DNA of 64,000 bases from Eublepharis macularius (GCF_028583425.1 NC_072801.1:17752001-17816000), one strand, 5' to 3'. Shown: positions 43,301 to 58,300, numbered from the stretch's first letter. Program-made: numbers and translations. Notes: generated by a model not told the origin, from the letters alone.

Positions 43301-46300
43301 TAGTTGCTGATGTGATTGGCTGTGCTCTCGGTCTGGTATCATCTGACACATCGAAGAAGGGGCTGGCTTTGCTTCTCTTCTCCATCTCCAACTTTGCCTG
43401 GCCTGCATTCACCCTGCCTACTTGCTTGGGATGTTGGCATCCTGCCAGTGTGGCTTGCAGAGCTCTGTTTGAGCCTGAAATGCAAGCAAAATTGGAGCGA
43501 AGTGGCCGAGAGCCCGATTTATTTTGCAAATCCTCCCTATTGTCATCCAGTGGTGCTGCCAGAGTGGACAAGATGCACAGCCAAACATTTGTTGTTTCCA
43601 TCTCCAACCCCAAATTGATTTTTTTTAAAATATGAGAAGTCAGCTTGTATTTCCCATATAGACAGGGCATTTCAGCATATGGAACTTGCTTGACCGCTTA
43701 GGAGCTGGTGTTTGTTTCTAATTGTGCAGCATTTTCTATACGGTTCCTTTTTTATACAGTTCGAAAACAAAGGTTCTGAACAGAATCCTGTCTTGCCAGC
43801 TTGAAAAAAATGCATAGTTAGGTGGTGATTTTCCATAACTAGTACATTGTGAGTGTTCAAGTTGAAATCTCAAGGATGGAAAAATATTTCCAGTTCCTAG
43901 TTCCCAGGCCAGGTTTGCAGAGCCTTGGAAACCAAGCATGTCTGTTAAAAGATTGCTTTTGGCTAGCATAAATGCTTCAGTTTTAACACCTATGTTCAAA
44001 GTACTTGGCTGTCTTAATTGGCATGTCGATATGGATATAGAAAATAAATTTGCATTCCACATTGCAGACAAGGTTACCTTTTTACAGGTGATAAATTGGG
44101 CTACTAGAAAAAAAACTCCAGTGGAAAGTATCCCAAATACTGACCTCACACTGTGCACATTTAAACAGATGTTTCTAGAGTCTTTTATGAATGGCCTCTT
44201 AAGCCTGGGATCTTCAAGGGTTCCAAGGGACAGGACAAAGCGAGGTTTGGGTTAGATCGAAACTCAGGAACTTTCCCCCCAGGGAGACTCATCTGTTTCT
44301 TTTTGTTGCCATGTTCCATCGGGTGAAGTCTTTTTCTGTTTCATTTGGCATTCCCTGAGTGAACCTTTCTTCCTGCCCAGTGTTTTAATTGTTTTTGCAT
44401 TTTCCATGTATTTTTAGCTCTGATTTTAATTGTTTTAATGATTTTGTTTGTTTGTTCTAGTGGTGTTTAAAATGTGACTTTATGTTTTAACATTAGCTGC
44501 CTTGGGGGTCCTTATGAGGGCAGAAAGGCAGAATATAGGTTTTGTTCAATAAAAATAAATAAGCAGTGAAGGGAAGCATTTCCTTCACTTGTTTCTAGTT
44601 TGCATGTAATGGCTATTTAGTTCTTGTTTTTATCGATTTTAACTGTTCACCGCCCAGAGCCCCCTGGGGATGGGCGGTATATAAATTGAAATATAAATAA
44701 ATAAATATTTGAGTTCTTGAACTTGCATTGCAGTTGTGTGTGGTATATGTTTCATTGTTGAATCTCTTTGTTTTCAAGGGGCATCTGCGGAATCTTCACA
44801 AGAGGACCCACCCTCATCTTGTGACGGTAATACATACGGAAAAAAACGATGCGGAGATAATTGTGTGAAACATACAATTACCAAACATTTGCTAAGCCTA
44901 TTATTTGCTCTACTGGGACAGCTGAATTCCTGCTAAATATGTAATATGTTTCTGTTTCATTAGGACTGAACACTGCAGTCAGTATGGAAATCTCGGAACC
45001 CGTTGGTAAGAGAAATTATGCTATGTGGCAAGAAATCTTGTTTGGATAGCACTGGCCTGACTCTATTATATGTGTGTAATTGAAAGCTCAGCCGTTTTGT
45101 TACAAAAGGAAGGGTGGCTAATTTTTTCTTTACTTTTAAATTTTATTAACATACAGTTATGCATAATCAGAACCAGTATACAGAGCAAACAAAATCTCCA
45201 ATTCACATATTAAAAACAAGTGAAGGAATGCACAGTTATAGTAGTTTCTTATCTAATCATTTCTAACAGGTTAAGGGTTTTTTAAAAATGCAGCCAATTC
45301 TGGCCAATTTTTGCCATCTCAAATATTCTTATAATTTTGAAGTGCTATTAGTTTGATTATTACTTGCTCTTCTGTCTTAAACCTCAACAAAAGTTTATAC
45401 ATTTTAGAAATAACGTGTTCATCATTTGTACAGAGTGCAATTTCAAATTCAGTTTTAGATTGCTCAAAGTCATATTGACTCTTATCTCGTTTAAATCTCT
45501 CTGAGATTTGGATATAGGGAAACCACTGGCAAGCATGCCCTTCTGTTACTAAATCCTCTCTTGATTTAATTTTAACTTGACCTTGAGAAAATTCCAACAA
45601 GTCATGAAAAGTTAACCATTTAGTTATACTCATCATTCCCCTTCTAAAATGAGCTTCTTGTGATGATAACCAAAGATATTTTCGAACAAAAACTAGGTTT
45701 CCATACTCTTAAAATGGCATGCCTTACATAATGATTATTAAACTCTGCATTGGCCTTAACTTTGTCATACCATAGATACCCATGCCTCCCAAATTTTAAG
45801 TTGTGCCCTTCAAGGTCCAATTGTCTTCTGTTTTTTAACATCATTCATTCCTTCATCCAAACCAAACAGTTGCCCGCAAAGTATAATCTCAAATCTGGTA
45901 GACCCAAACCTCCTCTTTCTTTTGTATCCTGTAGAACCTTACGTTTAACCCTTGGTTTTTTGCCTTGCCATATAAATCTTGATATATCCTTCTGCCATTG
46001 CTTACATGCTATTTGTTTGATTATTGATAACAATTCCCACATCTTTAGGAACCGTTTTGATTCCCCAGCCAACGTCTGTTGTTTCCAATAATGTGCAAAA
46101 CCCATTACAGGGTGACTATTATGTACGCAGATTGAACAATTCTGAAACTGGGCACTGAAATATAATTGCATTAACTCTTGTAACCCGTTTCAGAATTGTA
46201 ATTTTCTTCTTTTTAAGTTGTATTTCCAACAAACAACTCGCCTCCTATCTAAAGGTAGGGTATCTGTTTTCACAGGCCAGTCGAACCTGAGTACTGCTAC

Positions 46301-49300
46301 TTGCTTGGAGTGCAAGTAAACTAGCCATCATAAACAGCTTGATCCTTGAATTTTGCTTGCGTTTCTCCCTTTTCCAAAATTGTAATCTCCATGAATCATA
46401 GCTTGATTGCTGTTTTGCAAAAATAATACCCCAGTTAGAACACTGTTTTAAATTACAGAGCCTCTCAAGTCAGTGGAACAAAATCAGAAAAACTGGAAAT
46501 TGCAACAGTTAACTGCTTAGAAGTAAAACACTGCTGCTTTTTCAAGCCCTGTTAAGTTTTTCTTTCCGGGGGGGGGGGGGTGGCAACTAGAAGGCTTTGT
46601 CCCATCTTTGACCAAGTGCTTTTTAAAACTAAACTTCAGTAGAAAATGGAGAAACTGAAATGTCCCCAGAAGATTCATGGGACCACAAAGAAGCCCTGGA
46701 GCCTGAACTAGGAGGGGGACCTTCCGGAGATGCGGGACCTGTTGAGGAGGGTACCCAGGAGATGATGGAGGAAGAGGAGGAGATACCAAAGCCCAAATCC
46801 ATGGTAGCGCCACCAGGTGCTCCAAAAAAAGAACATGTAAATGTAGTATTCATTGGGCATGTAGGTAAGTTGCCGATAACTGTCGGGAAAGGGAGCGGGG
46901 TTCTGATAGTCAGAAGGAAGCCTTCTTCAGTGCTTCCTACGGGTAGTTACTAGATGCGTGCAGCCTTAGGCTTCGGCTTGGTAAGATGCTAGGTGTTACG
47001 CATGCAGCGTTCTCAGAGCATTTTTAGAGAGAAATCAGGCACATAGCTCCCCCCACAGTCAGATTGAAGCAAGTGTGATAGGAGGAGGGCTTAAGCCTCC
47101 ACCATGCACTAAATAGCTCCGGGAAGCTATTATGTATCCCACTGTGGCCAGCAAAGAGGTCCAACAGGCCACACCACAGCTCCCCAGGAGCATTTTGTGT
47201 CTGGAGCATGGCACATGAGAAAAGACTTAAACTCCGGTTGTGCCATGGTCCTAACTCTTATTGGGGATGCCCATGTGGTCAGTTTTGAGATGGGGGGCTA
47301 AACCCCTTTCAGGCTCTGTCTTTGGAATTCCCAGTTTCTCTTGTGGCTGAGCCCCAATTAGCCTGAGTCCACAAGTGTTCCTTGCCTATGGATTGGCAGA
47401 GTTTGGGGGCTCCAGTCAGCTCCTTAGCTTTGCTAGTCGCAGTCGATGTGCTTGCTCGTCAGAGGATGTGAATGAGACGAACTCCTTGCTACTCAGCAGA
47501 GAGCAAATTTCTGTAAATAGTTTAAATTGTAATTTCCCCCCATGTTTTTAAGTGGCATGTCTTGTAAGCTGCTTTGAGCTGAAATAAGGAAAGTGAGGGT
47601 TATAACATTTTTTAAAAAGCAAAATAAGAAGGAGGGGTAACATTCCCTCTCTCTTTCAGGAGGCAAAACGTTGTGCTGTTTGTGAACCTTGAAGAGTAGG
47701 GTGGCTTTAGAGTAGTTTTGGCTGCTGAAATTTGTTTTTTCGTGTTTGGTGTTTCACATTTCAATTTCAGGTGGGTGGCCTTGTTGGCCTGCAGTAGAAC
47801 AGCAAGGTTCAAGTTCCCTGTCCCCTTAAAGACCAACATGATTTCCAGGGTGTAAGTTCTGAGAGTCAAAGGTCTTTTTATTCTTCCTTGACAAAGGGAG
47901 CTTGACTCTCAAAAGCTTATACCCTGGAAATCTTACTGGTTTTTAAGGGGATATTGAACTTGGCTCGAGTCTTGCCATATTATTTTAAGGTGATATTTTA
48001 AAAATCTGGCTGCTAGCCACTTTGAGCATGGAGAAAGAGACTTTTTAAATAACTGCACACTGAAATTGTGGATGTTTTAAGACTGGTGCTATTACTTAAG
48101 ATCGAACATGGCCAGAGCTTGCATGTGTCCAGAAGCATGTTGCCCTTTCTATTTTGAATAGTTGGCCCCTGTGCCATACCTTATAAAAAGATGCTTCCTT
48201 TCCAAAATTATTTGTTCTCTCAGCCATGCAAGGGTGAGGGAGAAACAAGCCCAAAGACCTTCTTGTGTATGCAGGTGAAATGGCACGCTCACGTGGATCT
48301 CAACCTGCATCTTAGAAAGAAATAACTGTTCTGATTTTACTAAAAGAGGATTGAACAAAAGAAAAGTTCTCGGGGAGAAAAATCGGACTCTCTTGAAGCT
48401 AACATCCACTTGTATTTTCTGAACTGACCTCTCTTTATCCTTCTTTTTTGTTGTTTAGATGCTGGCAAATCAACAATTGGAGGACAAATAATGTAAGCGT
48501 CATTTTTGAAATAATCCGACATAGTTTATAGTTCTAAATGTTAAAGAAGTCCTTCAATCTCTTGATTGTGTGTATTGATAAAGACATATTCAAGTATTTG
48601 TGTAAGGCTGGAGGTCCTAAGGGTCTCTCCTGTTAGATTTGCGCCGATTCCAGCCCCCTCCCCAACCCACCCATGCAGCAGGGTTTGAGGGGCTGCAGCA
48701 GTTGCAGCATAAAAGTGGCAGGTAGAAAAGTTCTGTCTGCTTCCGTGCTGCTTGGGTACTGATGATCCATTCCCGTTGTCTTTTCTGGGGTCTGTACGTG
48801 GCCTTTAGCTTCAACAAGTGTAAAGACAATAGAAATAATTGCATTTAAAGCATGAAGTGTGATGCAGTACAACAATTAAAACTTTTTTTTGCAAACAACG
48901 GTTTTTAAAAGTTTCACAGGATATATATCACATATACCATGATCTCTGCTGTTTAGAAGGTGAGAAAATGTGAAACCCCTGCAAAGATCTAAGCATCCTG
49001 AAGCCTGTTTGGTGTGCAGTGCTGCATAGAATGTATCTGTATTCATGGCTTCATATACAGCTGTGTACCATTGAAACGACTAAGGGTCCTTACAGATGAG
49101 TTCGTCTTTCAAAGACAGACTCGCAACCCACATCTTTTCTCCCTTTTGTTTTTCATAGGTAGTCCTCTTCATTGCAAATTAATGTAACGTGTCTCTTTTC
49201 CAGGTACTTGACAGGCATGGTTGATAAGAGAACACTTGAAAAATATGAAAGAGAAGCTAAAGAGAAAAACAGAGAAACCTGGTATGGTGCCTGCATCTTT

Positions 49301-52300
49301 AAGAACTTTAATGTGCCTTGAACTTCACTCTGGGGTTAGAGGGTAGATTTTGCCGCAGCATCTGATTCCTGTTCTCTCCTCACGTCCCCATTTGGGGATC
49401 TCCAGTACAGCACACACAAAAACAGTGCAAGTTCAGAGACCTGTGAGTGGCTGCGGCTCACCCTTTTCACTCTCCAATCAGACATCCTGTGCTGTTGTTT
49501 CTGACAGACATGCAGCTAGGGCAAATCTTGGGTTGAAATGGAGGTGCTGGTGCACAACACTGAACAGGCAGTCTGTTGGTGTGTGAACAGATCTCCAAAC
49601 AGGAGCCAGGAGTTCACATGTTCAGCCAGAGCTACTATAGGCAGGCCCTTCCCTGAAGGAGCCCTTTGTACCTGCTGGGGATGTGGTGTGCCCTTCCTTA
49701 ACAAGGCCAGCCGAGATGGGGAGGCAGCCTGGTACCCCTGCATTTTGCCTGGGCCCCACGGGAAAAATAAAACAATAATTACTGCTTTGAGAACACTTTG
49801 TAAAGCTTTTACTATATAAAAGACAAGCCGTATTGGCGACGACCAGGGCTTTTTTTCAGGGGGAACACGGTGGAACGGAGTTCCAGAACCTCTTGAAAAT
49901 GTTCACATGGCTGGTGGCCCCGCCCCCTGATCTCCAGGCAGAGGGCAGTTTAGATTGCCCTCGCGCGGAGGGCAATCTCAACTCCCCTCTGTCTGGAGAT
50001 CAGGGGGCAGGGCCACCAGCCATGTGACCATTTTCTCTGAGGGCAACCCACTGAGTTCCACCCCATCTCTTCCCAGAAAAAAAGCCCTGACGACGACTCA
50101 CTTTTTATCCTCACGCAGGCGCATTGCCGACAACTCTGGTATCGAGGCTGCTGCCAAGCACCCACTTGCCGCTGGGAGGGGGCCTGCCGAATAGGCCGCC
50201 TAAGCACTCCTCCCTGCACCTCCCCTCAGCGTTCCCCCCCCCCCCCACTCTGGCTTCCAGGCTCCTGCAAAGCGCCCACTTGCCGCTGGAAGGGGGCCTG
50301 CCAAATTAGTTTCTAGAGCCTATTGTATTTTTTCACACAAAAGGCATTGTTTCTAGTACATACATAAAACTAGTGAGAAAGAAAGAAGTGCATCAAGCCG
50401 GAATCTCTGTTTGAAAAGGAGCAGCTAAATTTGTGTTTGAGTCTCCATTTGATAATTAGTAGGTCCTTATCTTTTTTCATGTTCACTGTGAAACATATTG
50501 TCAGCCATACTTTCAGATTTTCCTCCTTTTAATTTTGTAAATGAAAATAGTGTCTTCTGTGTTGATTCAGTTCTTGACCCCTTTGATGTTGCATGCCTTT
50601 CTGTTGTAGGCTTGTATTGTGCAAGAGGAAAGGGATTACACATGCCTGTGCCCCCTTTAAAAGTCTTGTTTCAGTACTCATGGAACAAAGCACACCTTTT
50701 CCCATCCAAGTTAAGCAATGTCTCAAACTGGGCTTGAGTTTATCCACATACAAAAGAAGCAATTGTTCATCATGTCTTGTTCCCCCCCCCCAGTCAGTAA
50801 CTGGATAGCCCATTGATACAATATCTATCTTGGCCTCAGAGTTGAGATGTAATAACGGTACTGGGGGTCATAGAATCATTGGGAAAATGAAAGGAGGACT
50901 TTAGAACAATAAACCTCTTTGACCAAAAATCCAGTACAGGGTGGAGTGGAGGGGTGTGTGTGTGCGCAGCATGGTAGAGTGGCCAGCCCAAACAAAATAA
51001 GAGGTTGCTGGGGGCAGGTGATGGTGCATCATAGGTTATGCTTGCTTATGGTATATATACCTGCAGCCTTGGCTCACGTTAGTCCACTTCTGTATTTATT
51101 TCTTCCTTCTTCCATTGGATCCTCACCACCATTTGGTTCTCCCTGGTCCAACACCCTAACCACTGTACCATACAGACTCTCCTCGTTGGGCAGCTGTGGA
51201 CTAATTTTGGGATCAACATGAGCTCCTCTGCTCCTCCTCCACAGTTGACTTCATTTAATGTCTACATATCCCAGAGATGTTGTACCATGTTTTCTTGTTG
51301 TGCGCATGCTGATTCTGCTGCTGCTGTGCAAAGCATGCCTTTAAAGGGGGCTTTTTTACTTGTTCTCAGAGGTTCGAAAGGCATTCAGGTACGTTCTCAG
51401 CACATGGCCTTCTAAAGCCATCATTCGGTCACAAAGATCAGGTGTAATCCTATGTCCTGCTCTTCTGATGCAGGTACCTCTCCTGGGCCTTAGACACAAA
51501 CCAGGAAGAGCGAGACAAAGGTAAAACGGTGGAAGTGGGTCGCGCCTATTTTGAAACGGAGAAGAAGCACTTCACAATCCTAGATGCTCCTGGGCATAAG
51601 AGCTTTGTTCCAAATATGATTGGTGGTGCATCTCAAGCCGATCTAGCTGTGTTGGTAAGAAGGCACCGCGTCCCCCTTATTTGTACTGTTGTGATGATGT
51701 ATCTTTGTGATGATGGGTCTCCATCTAGCCATATATTTTTATCCTTCCTTTTCCTCTATTGAGCTCAGGGTGATGTACATGGTCTCCTCTCCTTTCCCAG
51801 TTTGTCCTCACAACAGCCCTGTGAGGTAGGGTTAGCCTGAGCGAGTTTAACTGGTCTACGGTTCCCAGTCAAGCTTCCATAGCAGAGCGTTAAGAGTTAC
51901 ACCTGGATCCCCGTCCCCCGCCCGTCCCCATTCCTAAGTCAGGCACTCTAAGCATGATAGAGAATTGTTTTTAATAGTACTCTGCTGCCAATTACAGACT
52001 TTTCTTCTACCACTTACCCAGATATAATCCAGGATTCCAACTACAGTGATATAAAGAAATATGAGTTTTACGTATTGTCAAAGGCTTTCACGGCCGGAGA
52101 ACGATGGTTGTTGTGGGTTTTCCGGGCTGTATTGCCGTGGTCTTGGCATTGTAGTTCCTGACGTTTCGCCAGCAGCTGTGGCTGGCATCTTCAGAGGTGT
52201 AGCACCAAAAGATAGAGATCTCTCAGTGTCACTAAGTTGACACTTAGTGACACTTAGTGACACTAAGTTGTCACTGAGAGATCTCTATCTTTTGGTGCTA

Positions 52301-55300
52301 CACCTCTGAAGATGCCAGCCACAGCTGCTGGTGAAACGTTTCGCCAGCAGCTGTGGCTGGCATCTTCAGAGGTGTAGCACCAAAAGATAGAGATCTCTCA
52401 GTGTCACTAAGTTGACACTTAGTGACACTAAGTTGTCACTGAGAGATCTCTATCTTTTGGTGCTACACCTCTGAAGATGCCAGCCACAGCTGCTGGCGAA
52501 ATGTCAGGAACTACAATGCCAAGACCACGGCAATACAGCCCGGAAAACCCACAACAACCAAATATGAGTTTTATTGTTACACAAAACTCGCATGATGTTC
52601 CTGGGGCCTGATGCGTACTGAGCTACCTTATCCTTATGCTTAAATACTTTAATGCTAAATTGTTTACAGAAAAGAATGAATCAAAATATCAAAAAGATTA
52701 ATACAAATATCTCTTCAAAATTACATTTCCCAGGATACACCTCACCATACAAGCTTGAATGACAGGTCCGTCATGCCTCCCTTACAATACGAACACCTCA
52801 AATGCTGGAGCCATACTTTTGTTATGAGTTCAGAATGCTTCTGAGAAGTAACACTTCCGAAGCTGAAATCTTAGTTGTGGAATGAAAACAAAAAGATATT
52901 TACAGTTGCCAGAAACTTTCTCGCTTGTTATGAGTTCAGATTGACCTGCAGCTTAATCTCTCCAATAAAGGAGAAGGAATTTGCCACTGAAGCAAATTTG
53001 CCTTCCGGGTTCGTGTCTAACTTGAATGAATGCTCACACATGGGTTTTAGAAGAGGGGGTCCCAAAAAAGCCCCTTAACAAAGCACTAGGCCACACTGGG
53101 TCTACTAGAGGTAACAGCTGTTACAGTGCGGTCATCCTTCTGTTTGTGTTTTGTACATGCTTGGGAGTGGCAGCGGTCCTGAGACTTACTGCCTGAACAG
53201 TTCAGCCTGTGGCTGCTTCATGAGGCCTGCCACGCAAGCGCCGTCGTTGAGCTTGCTCTCCGGTCTAAGTGGAGAATCGGAAAACAGAGCTATGCCTCTT
53301 CACTCAAAGCCCCGTCTGATTCCATTTTCCTCCATGCTTAGGTCATTTCTGCAAGGAAAGGAGAGTTCGAAACCGGTTTTGAGAAGGGGGGACAAACAAG
53401 AGAGCATGCCATGTTGGCCAAAACAGCTGGTGTAAAACACTTAATAGTTCTTATTAATAAAATGGATGATCCTACTGTGAACTGGAGCAATGAAAGGTAA
53501 GAGCATGAAATTCTTCAGACATAGAAACAACGCATGGAAGTAGCAATTCTTCTGGCTTTCTGTGTGTTCTGAAGTGTGTGGTTCTTAAGCTTTCCTTTGC
53601 ATTAAAAATGGGATTTGCTTCATTATGCACTTGCATGCCCCATTATTTCAGTCTTTGGGCATCTAATGTACTTGGGCTCACGATGCCCAGATTTGGCTCA
53701 AAGATATAACATGACACACTACATCACTATGTGCCTGTTACGACCCTCTTTATTATTCAGTTAGATTTTGCCTCTGGGTAGATTGCTGCCACCAGAAATT
53801 ATATTCCAAAATAGTTAATTTAAATTTCCCTTTTAATAACGTGCCCAAGCGTTAGGCTCCTTGGTGGGACTATGTGGCCCTGAGGATAGGAATGGGATAT
53901 AGCAATGACAGATACTCTGGGATGGAAAAAAACAAACAAACCCCAAACTCTTTATTTTTACAAGAAGGTTATCGGTTTCATATTATTTCTTAAGCTTGAT
54001 GGTTTCAAAGATAATTATTAGTCCTTAAAGTTTCTTTTCATAGGCTCAGTCACACAGATATACATAAACTTTCTCAGACACACATACAGTTTGCCTGCTT
54101 CAGATAGATCACTCACTCACTCACTCACTCACTCAAATGTACATAGACTTTCTCTCAGGTGCATACAAAGTTTGCCTGTCTCAACCAGAATCAATATTTC
54201 TCTCAGAAATGCATAGACACCCTCAGGCTGCACTCAGCTTGGCTGTCAAAACCAGAAAGCAGAATGAGTCTTTTCTCTCCACTCAGTAACTAAAAACAGC
54301 AGTTCACTCTGCCCACACTCTCAGTCATCAGCCAATCATCTCACTCACTCATCCCGCTCTTTCACCCCCCACTCTTCATCTGACCCACACCAAGCATTTA
54401 AAGACACACAAATCATTACGGTGCCCTTCCTGAGAGAAGAGTTGGTATTAAGGCCACACCTTCGCTCCTAATAATACCTAAGTGCTGCTGATGGACTTGC
54501 TTGCAGGCTTCTGTTAATGTAGCCCCTCTTCATAAAAACATCGCGCCCCCACCTCCAGCTACTTGTCTGGGTCTGTGACAGCTCTGCGCATGTGCTGTCA
54601 ATTTGGAGAACAAAGGTTTTGCAGAGCACTGCCCAGAACATTTTGGGGTGGGGTGGAATCTTGCTCATAGTATAGGGAGAAAAGTTACCAGCTGTAGCCA
54701 AGAATATTGGCATGCTCTCTTCAAAATTAACGACTGGCAAATGTTCATAAGACTGCAAAAGCTGAAGGTTGCCTTACTGATGAAAATAAACCACCAGAGA
54801 GTTCCACATGTCATATGAACACATGAAGCTGCCTTATAATGAATCAGACCTTTTAGTCTATCAGTGTCAGTATTGCCTACTCAGACGGGCAGCAGCTCTC
54901 CAAGGCCTCAGGCAGAGGTCTTTCATATCACTTTCTACCTGATCCCTTTACCTGGAGATGCTGGGGATTGAACCTGGGTCTTTCTGCATACCAAGCAGAT
55001 GGTTGACTGCTGAGCCATGGCCCCTCCCTGCTCCTTCCCTCCCCACGTTCCAGATGACTTAAACCAGAGACACACCTTTTCAGTCCCAGTGAACACTTTT
55101 TTGCACTCAACCTCTGTGCTGAAAGTTGCAGATCTTAACCTGCAGGGGGTGCCAAAGTGTGATTCTCCCTGTGGCTGCACTGCATTGGGATGTATCCAGA
55201 TTGCCGCAAGCTCAAAAGCACGCATCCCCCTTGTCAAAAATAGCCTTATGTGTATGGAAGTTTGGTATTGTCGAGCGAGGGCTCCCCGCATCAGGACCTC

Positions 55301-58300
55301 TTGTTTGTACAGCTGATGTGACCATTTTATCATTGCACCTTTCCTGCCAGAAGCTTGGGACCATGTACATGGATTCCTCCCCCTTTGTTACCCTTACAGC
55401 GGCCCTGCATGGGCGAGCTAGGCTGAGAGACCGTGACTGGCCTGAAGTCACCTGATGAGCTTCCTTGTTGTTTGAGGATCTGAACTCGGGTCTCCCTGCT
55501 GAAGGCCGTGTCCTGCCGGGATAGATCTAGCGGAGGCTTTCTGGCAATGGAAAGGCAACTCGGTTGACAGAGATCGGGGACGGGGCAGACTTCTGCCGAT
55601 TCCCCCTCCCCCCTGCTTACGCAGCAGAAGCCCGCATCCCTTCCTGCCACGTGCTGTTCCTGGGTGTCTCGTGATCCCTGGAGCAGCATCGCAGGGGGCG
55701 GTATTTGTGGCTGGGAGGTCAGACAGTTCCGTTCCACAGATGGGGCTCTGGTGTTTGGATACATCCCACAGGCCCTAAGCATGTTCACATGTTTAAAGTC
55801 TGTGTTAACTCTTTATTCTGCAAGTGCTAAAAGCTAAAATGGGTGAGGGGCAAGGACTGTGTGTGTGTGTGTGTCATTTATAGTCCGCCTTTCTCACTGA
55901 GACTCAAGTCAGATTACGTAGATTAGTACAGTCAGCACTGAGGATGTTTCAATAAATAGGCAAAACAAAGAAATTAGCAAAAAAAATTCCAGCCATGTAA
56001 ATCGAGGGGGCAAAGTGAGGTCAGATAGTGGCAAAGAAGATTCCTGTGTGGTTCTTGTTATCCACTATGGTTCTCCTCCGAGAGCTTGGTCTCTTTTGTG
56101 TCTCTTGAGCTCCTGGTCTCTTGCCTATGGCCTTGACGCCTCCTTATCACATGATTCTGATATCACCTGACTTCCTGCCACAGGCTTGCCGCTCAGACGG
56201 GTCCTGGTTTTGGAAATTTGGTTATTGCTCCAGTGCGCGGCTGTCCCCAGGACCGTGTCACAAGCAGCAGATTATTTGAGAACTTTCTTCTCATTGACTT
56301 AGGTATGAAGAATGTAAAGAGAAATTGGTGCCATTTTTGAAGAAAGTGGGCTTCAACCCCAAAAAAGACATTCACTTCATGCCCTGTTCGGGACTGACTG
56401 GAGCAAACCTCAAGGAGCAATCAGACTTTTGTCCTTGGTACATGTAGGTATCTTCAAGTCGAAGCGAAGTCTTATTATCTTGCCTTTTTAAAGACCAATG
56501 GCTGCCCTTGTAATGACCTGGGTGAGTCATGCCCTTTGTAACTTCTGGGGGCCACTCACACAGGTAATGTATGGGTTTCTGCATGCTTGGAGAGACTCCT
56601 CAGTATACAAAAAAAAATACTGCTTTGCAATAAAAAGAAGTTTTGGTGACCAAGGGGCTCCGCTATTCACTTTCTCAGCTGGATGCATATTCAAAATGGG
56701 GCGGGGGGGGGGGGAATGAAGGAGCCTCTGAGGTGTTAGAGTTTTTGTTATGGTGCTGAAATTTGATAGGATTTCTTTATGCCACAGACATGAGGCAGAA
56801 GGAAGCTTATCTCAAGAAGTAAAGAGTCCAGTAGCTCCTTTAAGACTGCAGCTGCATCTGACGAAGAGAGCTGTGGTTCTCAAAAGCTTACGCTACAATT
56901 AAGTTGGTTAGTCTTAAAGGTGCTACTGAAGTCTTTACTATTTTGCAACTACAAACTATAGCAGAGTATCCCTGTTTGCCTTCACTGCAAAAAAGATTAG
57001 GGCCAAGATTGTTTCCTCAGAAACCTAACTTTTCTCATAACTATCTGGTATTTATTAAGGTCCCATTTTAATTGTATTTTATTTTTATTATTTTAATAAC
57101 TGTATTTTATGCTTGTAAGATAGATTTCTATTTTTACTGTTTTTTAACTTTGTATTGTAACGGCCTTTGGCCATATACAATTAAACCCTCTGCTGGTGAG
57201 AAACTACAAACGAACATGGCTAACTCCTCTGGATCTATTTCAAGAAGGGCATGGCTGAGTTAGTGGGTGGTTGCCTCTGGGCTGGCTGAAGGTGGCCATA
57301 CTGTCTTAATGGCGTATGTCATTTTGGTTGGAGTGTTACAGAAATAACCATAGACCTGTATGACTTTTCCTCCTTTCCCCCCTCCTTTCCTTTTTTTCTA
57401 GTGGGCTACCATTTATTCCCTATCTGGATAATTTGCCAAACTTCAACAGATCAGTTGATGGACCAATCAGGCTGCCAATTGTCGATAAATATAAGGTACA
57501 GAATAAATAGATTCCAGATAGGATGTTGCCATGGCTATGTACTTGTCAGTGTTTTGTTTCCTTTCTAGTCTGTGCGTTCAGTGGCTCACCATCTACCACC
57601 TCAAAGAATTAACAGTGAATTTGTCAGCATTGGGGAATGTTACAGTTCAGTTGCTGTGCTTGTGGACCCTCCCCTTCTTCCTTCTTGTCTGTCACATGAA
57701 GTTTCATCTACAAGTGCTTGTTTTGATCCAACTTCAGTGTTCAAATGCAAGCATCCTTGGGCATGCTGGGATTTTGCTTCAACCAGCTGGGGTTCGAAAC
57801 TGGGATTGAAACAAGGGTTAGAATCCTGACTCGTTGAGGCAAACAAACTCCAACGTGGACATGATGGCAAATTGGAGCATGATAGGACTGAGAAGTTTTT
57901 ATTTGAGCACCATTTGCAAGAGGATGAATAAAGGGAGAATGTGAGCATGGCGGACAGGTTGTGTTCATGTCACATCTCAACAGATATCTGTGTTAATTGC
58001 AGCTTGTTGCAGTGCCTTAATGCACTCTTCCACTGGACTAGAATGCACCATTTTATGTTCTACCCCTTGATCTACCATTTTGAAAGTGACAGAGGTACCC
58101 AGGGGTTGGGCATCAGGAGGGTAAGGACATAGTCCTGTCCCTTTCCCTGCAATTCTAAGTTTTGTGCGTCTAGATGGGAGAACTGTGTGGAATTCATTCA
58201 GTACTCGCATCTGAAGCAGATTTTTTTAATGCTTAGCTTTGGCTGAATCCATGTCTATTATGCCCTGAAACGAGAGTCTCAGAAATTTTGCAAGTTATCG

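Larger units (their letters stand above)
29849..44778 (+). other. GSPT1: GSPT1 intron 1 (14.9 kb)
   Basis: It holds an AT microsatellite, a family A variant (30236-30398), SINE fragments, a 5S-derived SINE (33497), a (GTT)n tract, a CR1-like 3' end (36440-36790), a family H MITE (39413-39674), a (GTA)n tract and SINE (40293-40602), and two LINE tails just before exon 2. Stretches 31300-33480, 33920-35810, 36800-39400 and 41000-44390 show no exon and no repeat that I recognise. Confidence 0.75.
52071..52559. mobile_element. Family B Penelope-like terminus, four-unit array, with TSD
   Basis: AAATATGAGTTTTA at 52057-52070 is repeated at 52560-52573, a 14-bp target duplication. Four hammerhead-like arms alternate in orientation: 52157-52197 minus, 52303-52340 plus, 52337-52372 minus, 52468-52508 plus. 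Hairpin centres of GTGACACTTAGTGACAC type lie between each minus and plus arm. The second and third arms are fused back to back at GAAACGTTTCGCC. It lies in GSPT1 intron 7 and has no coding sequence. Confidence 0.85.
53497..56302 (+). other. GSPT1: GSPT1 intron 8
   Basis: It holds a (TCAC)n tract at about 54111-54135, a SINE at 54815-55025 and SINE-like pieces at 55322-55510 and 55860-55960. 53500-54100 and 54140-54800 show nothing I recognise. Confidence 0.7.

Noticed and set aside
43227-44255. Frames of 100-147 residues in GSPT1 intron 1
   Set aside because: Overlapping frames on both strands have no domain or consistent codon pattern, and no splice link to GSPT1 was found.
57531-57948. 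Possible alternative GSPT1 exon in intron 10
   Set aside because: Frames here do not match the protein, and exons 10 and 11 join in phase 0 without them.
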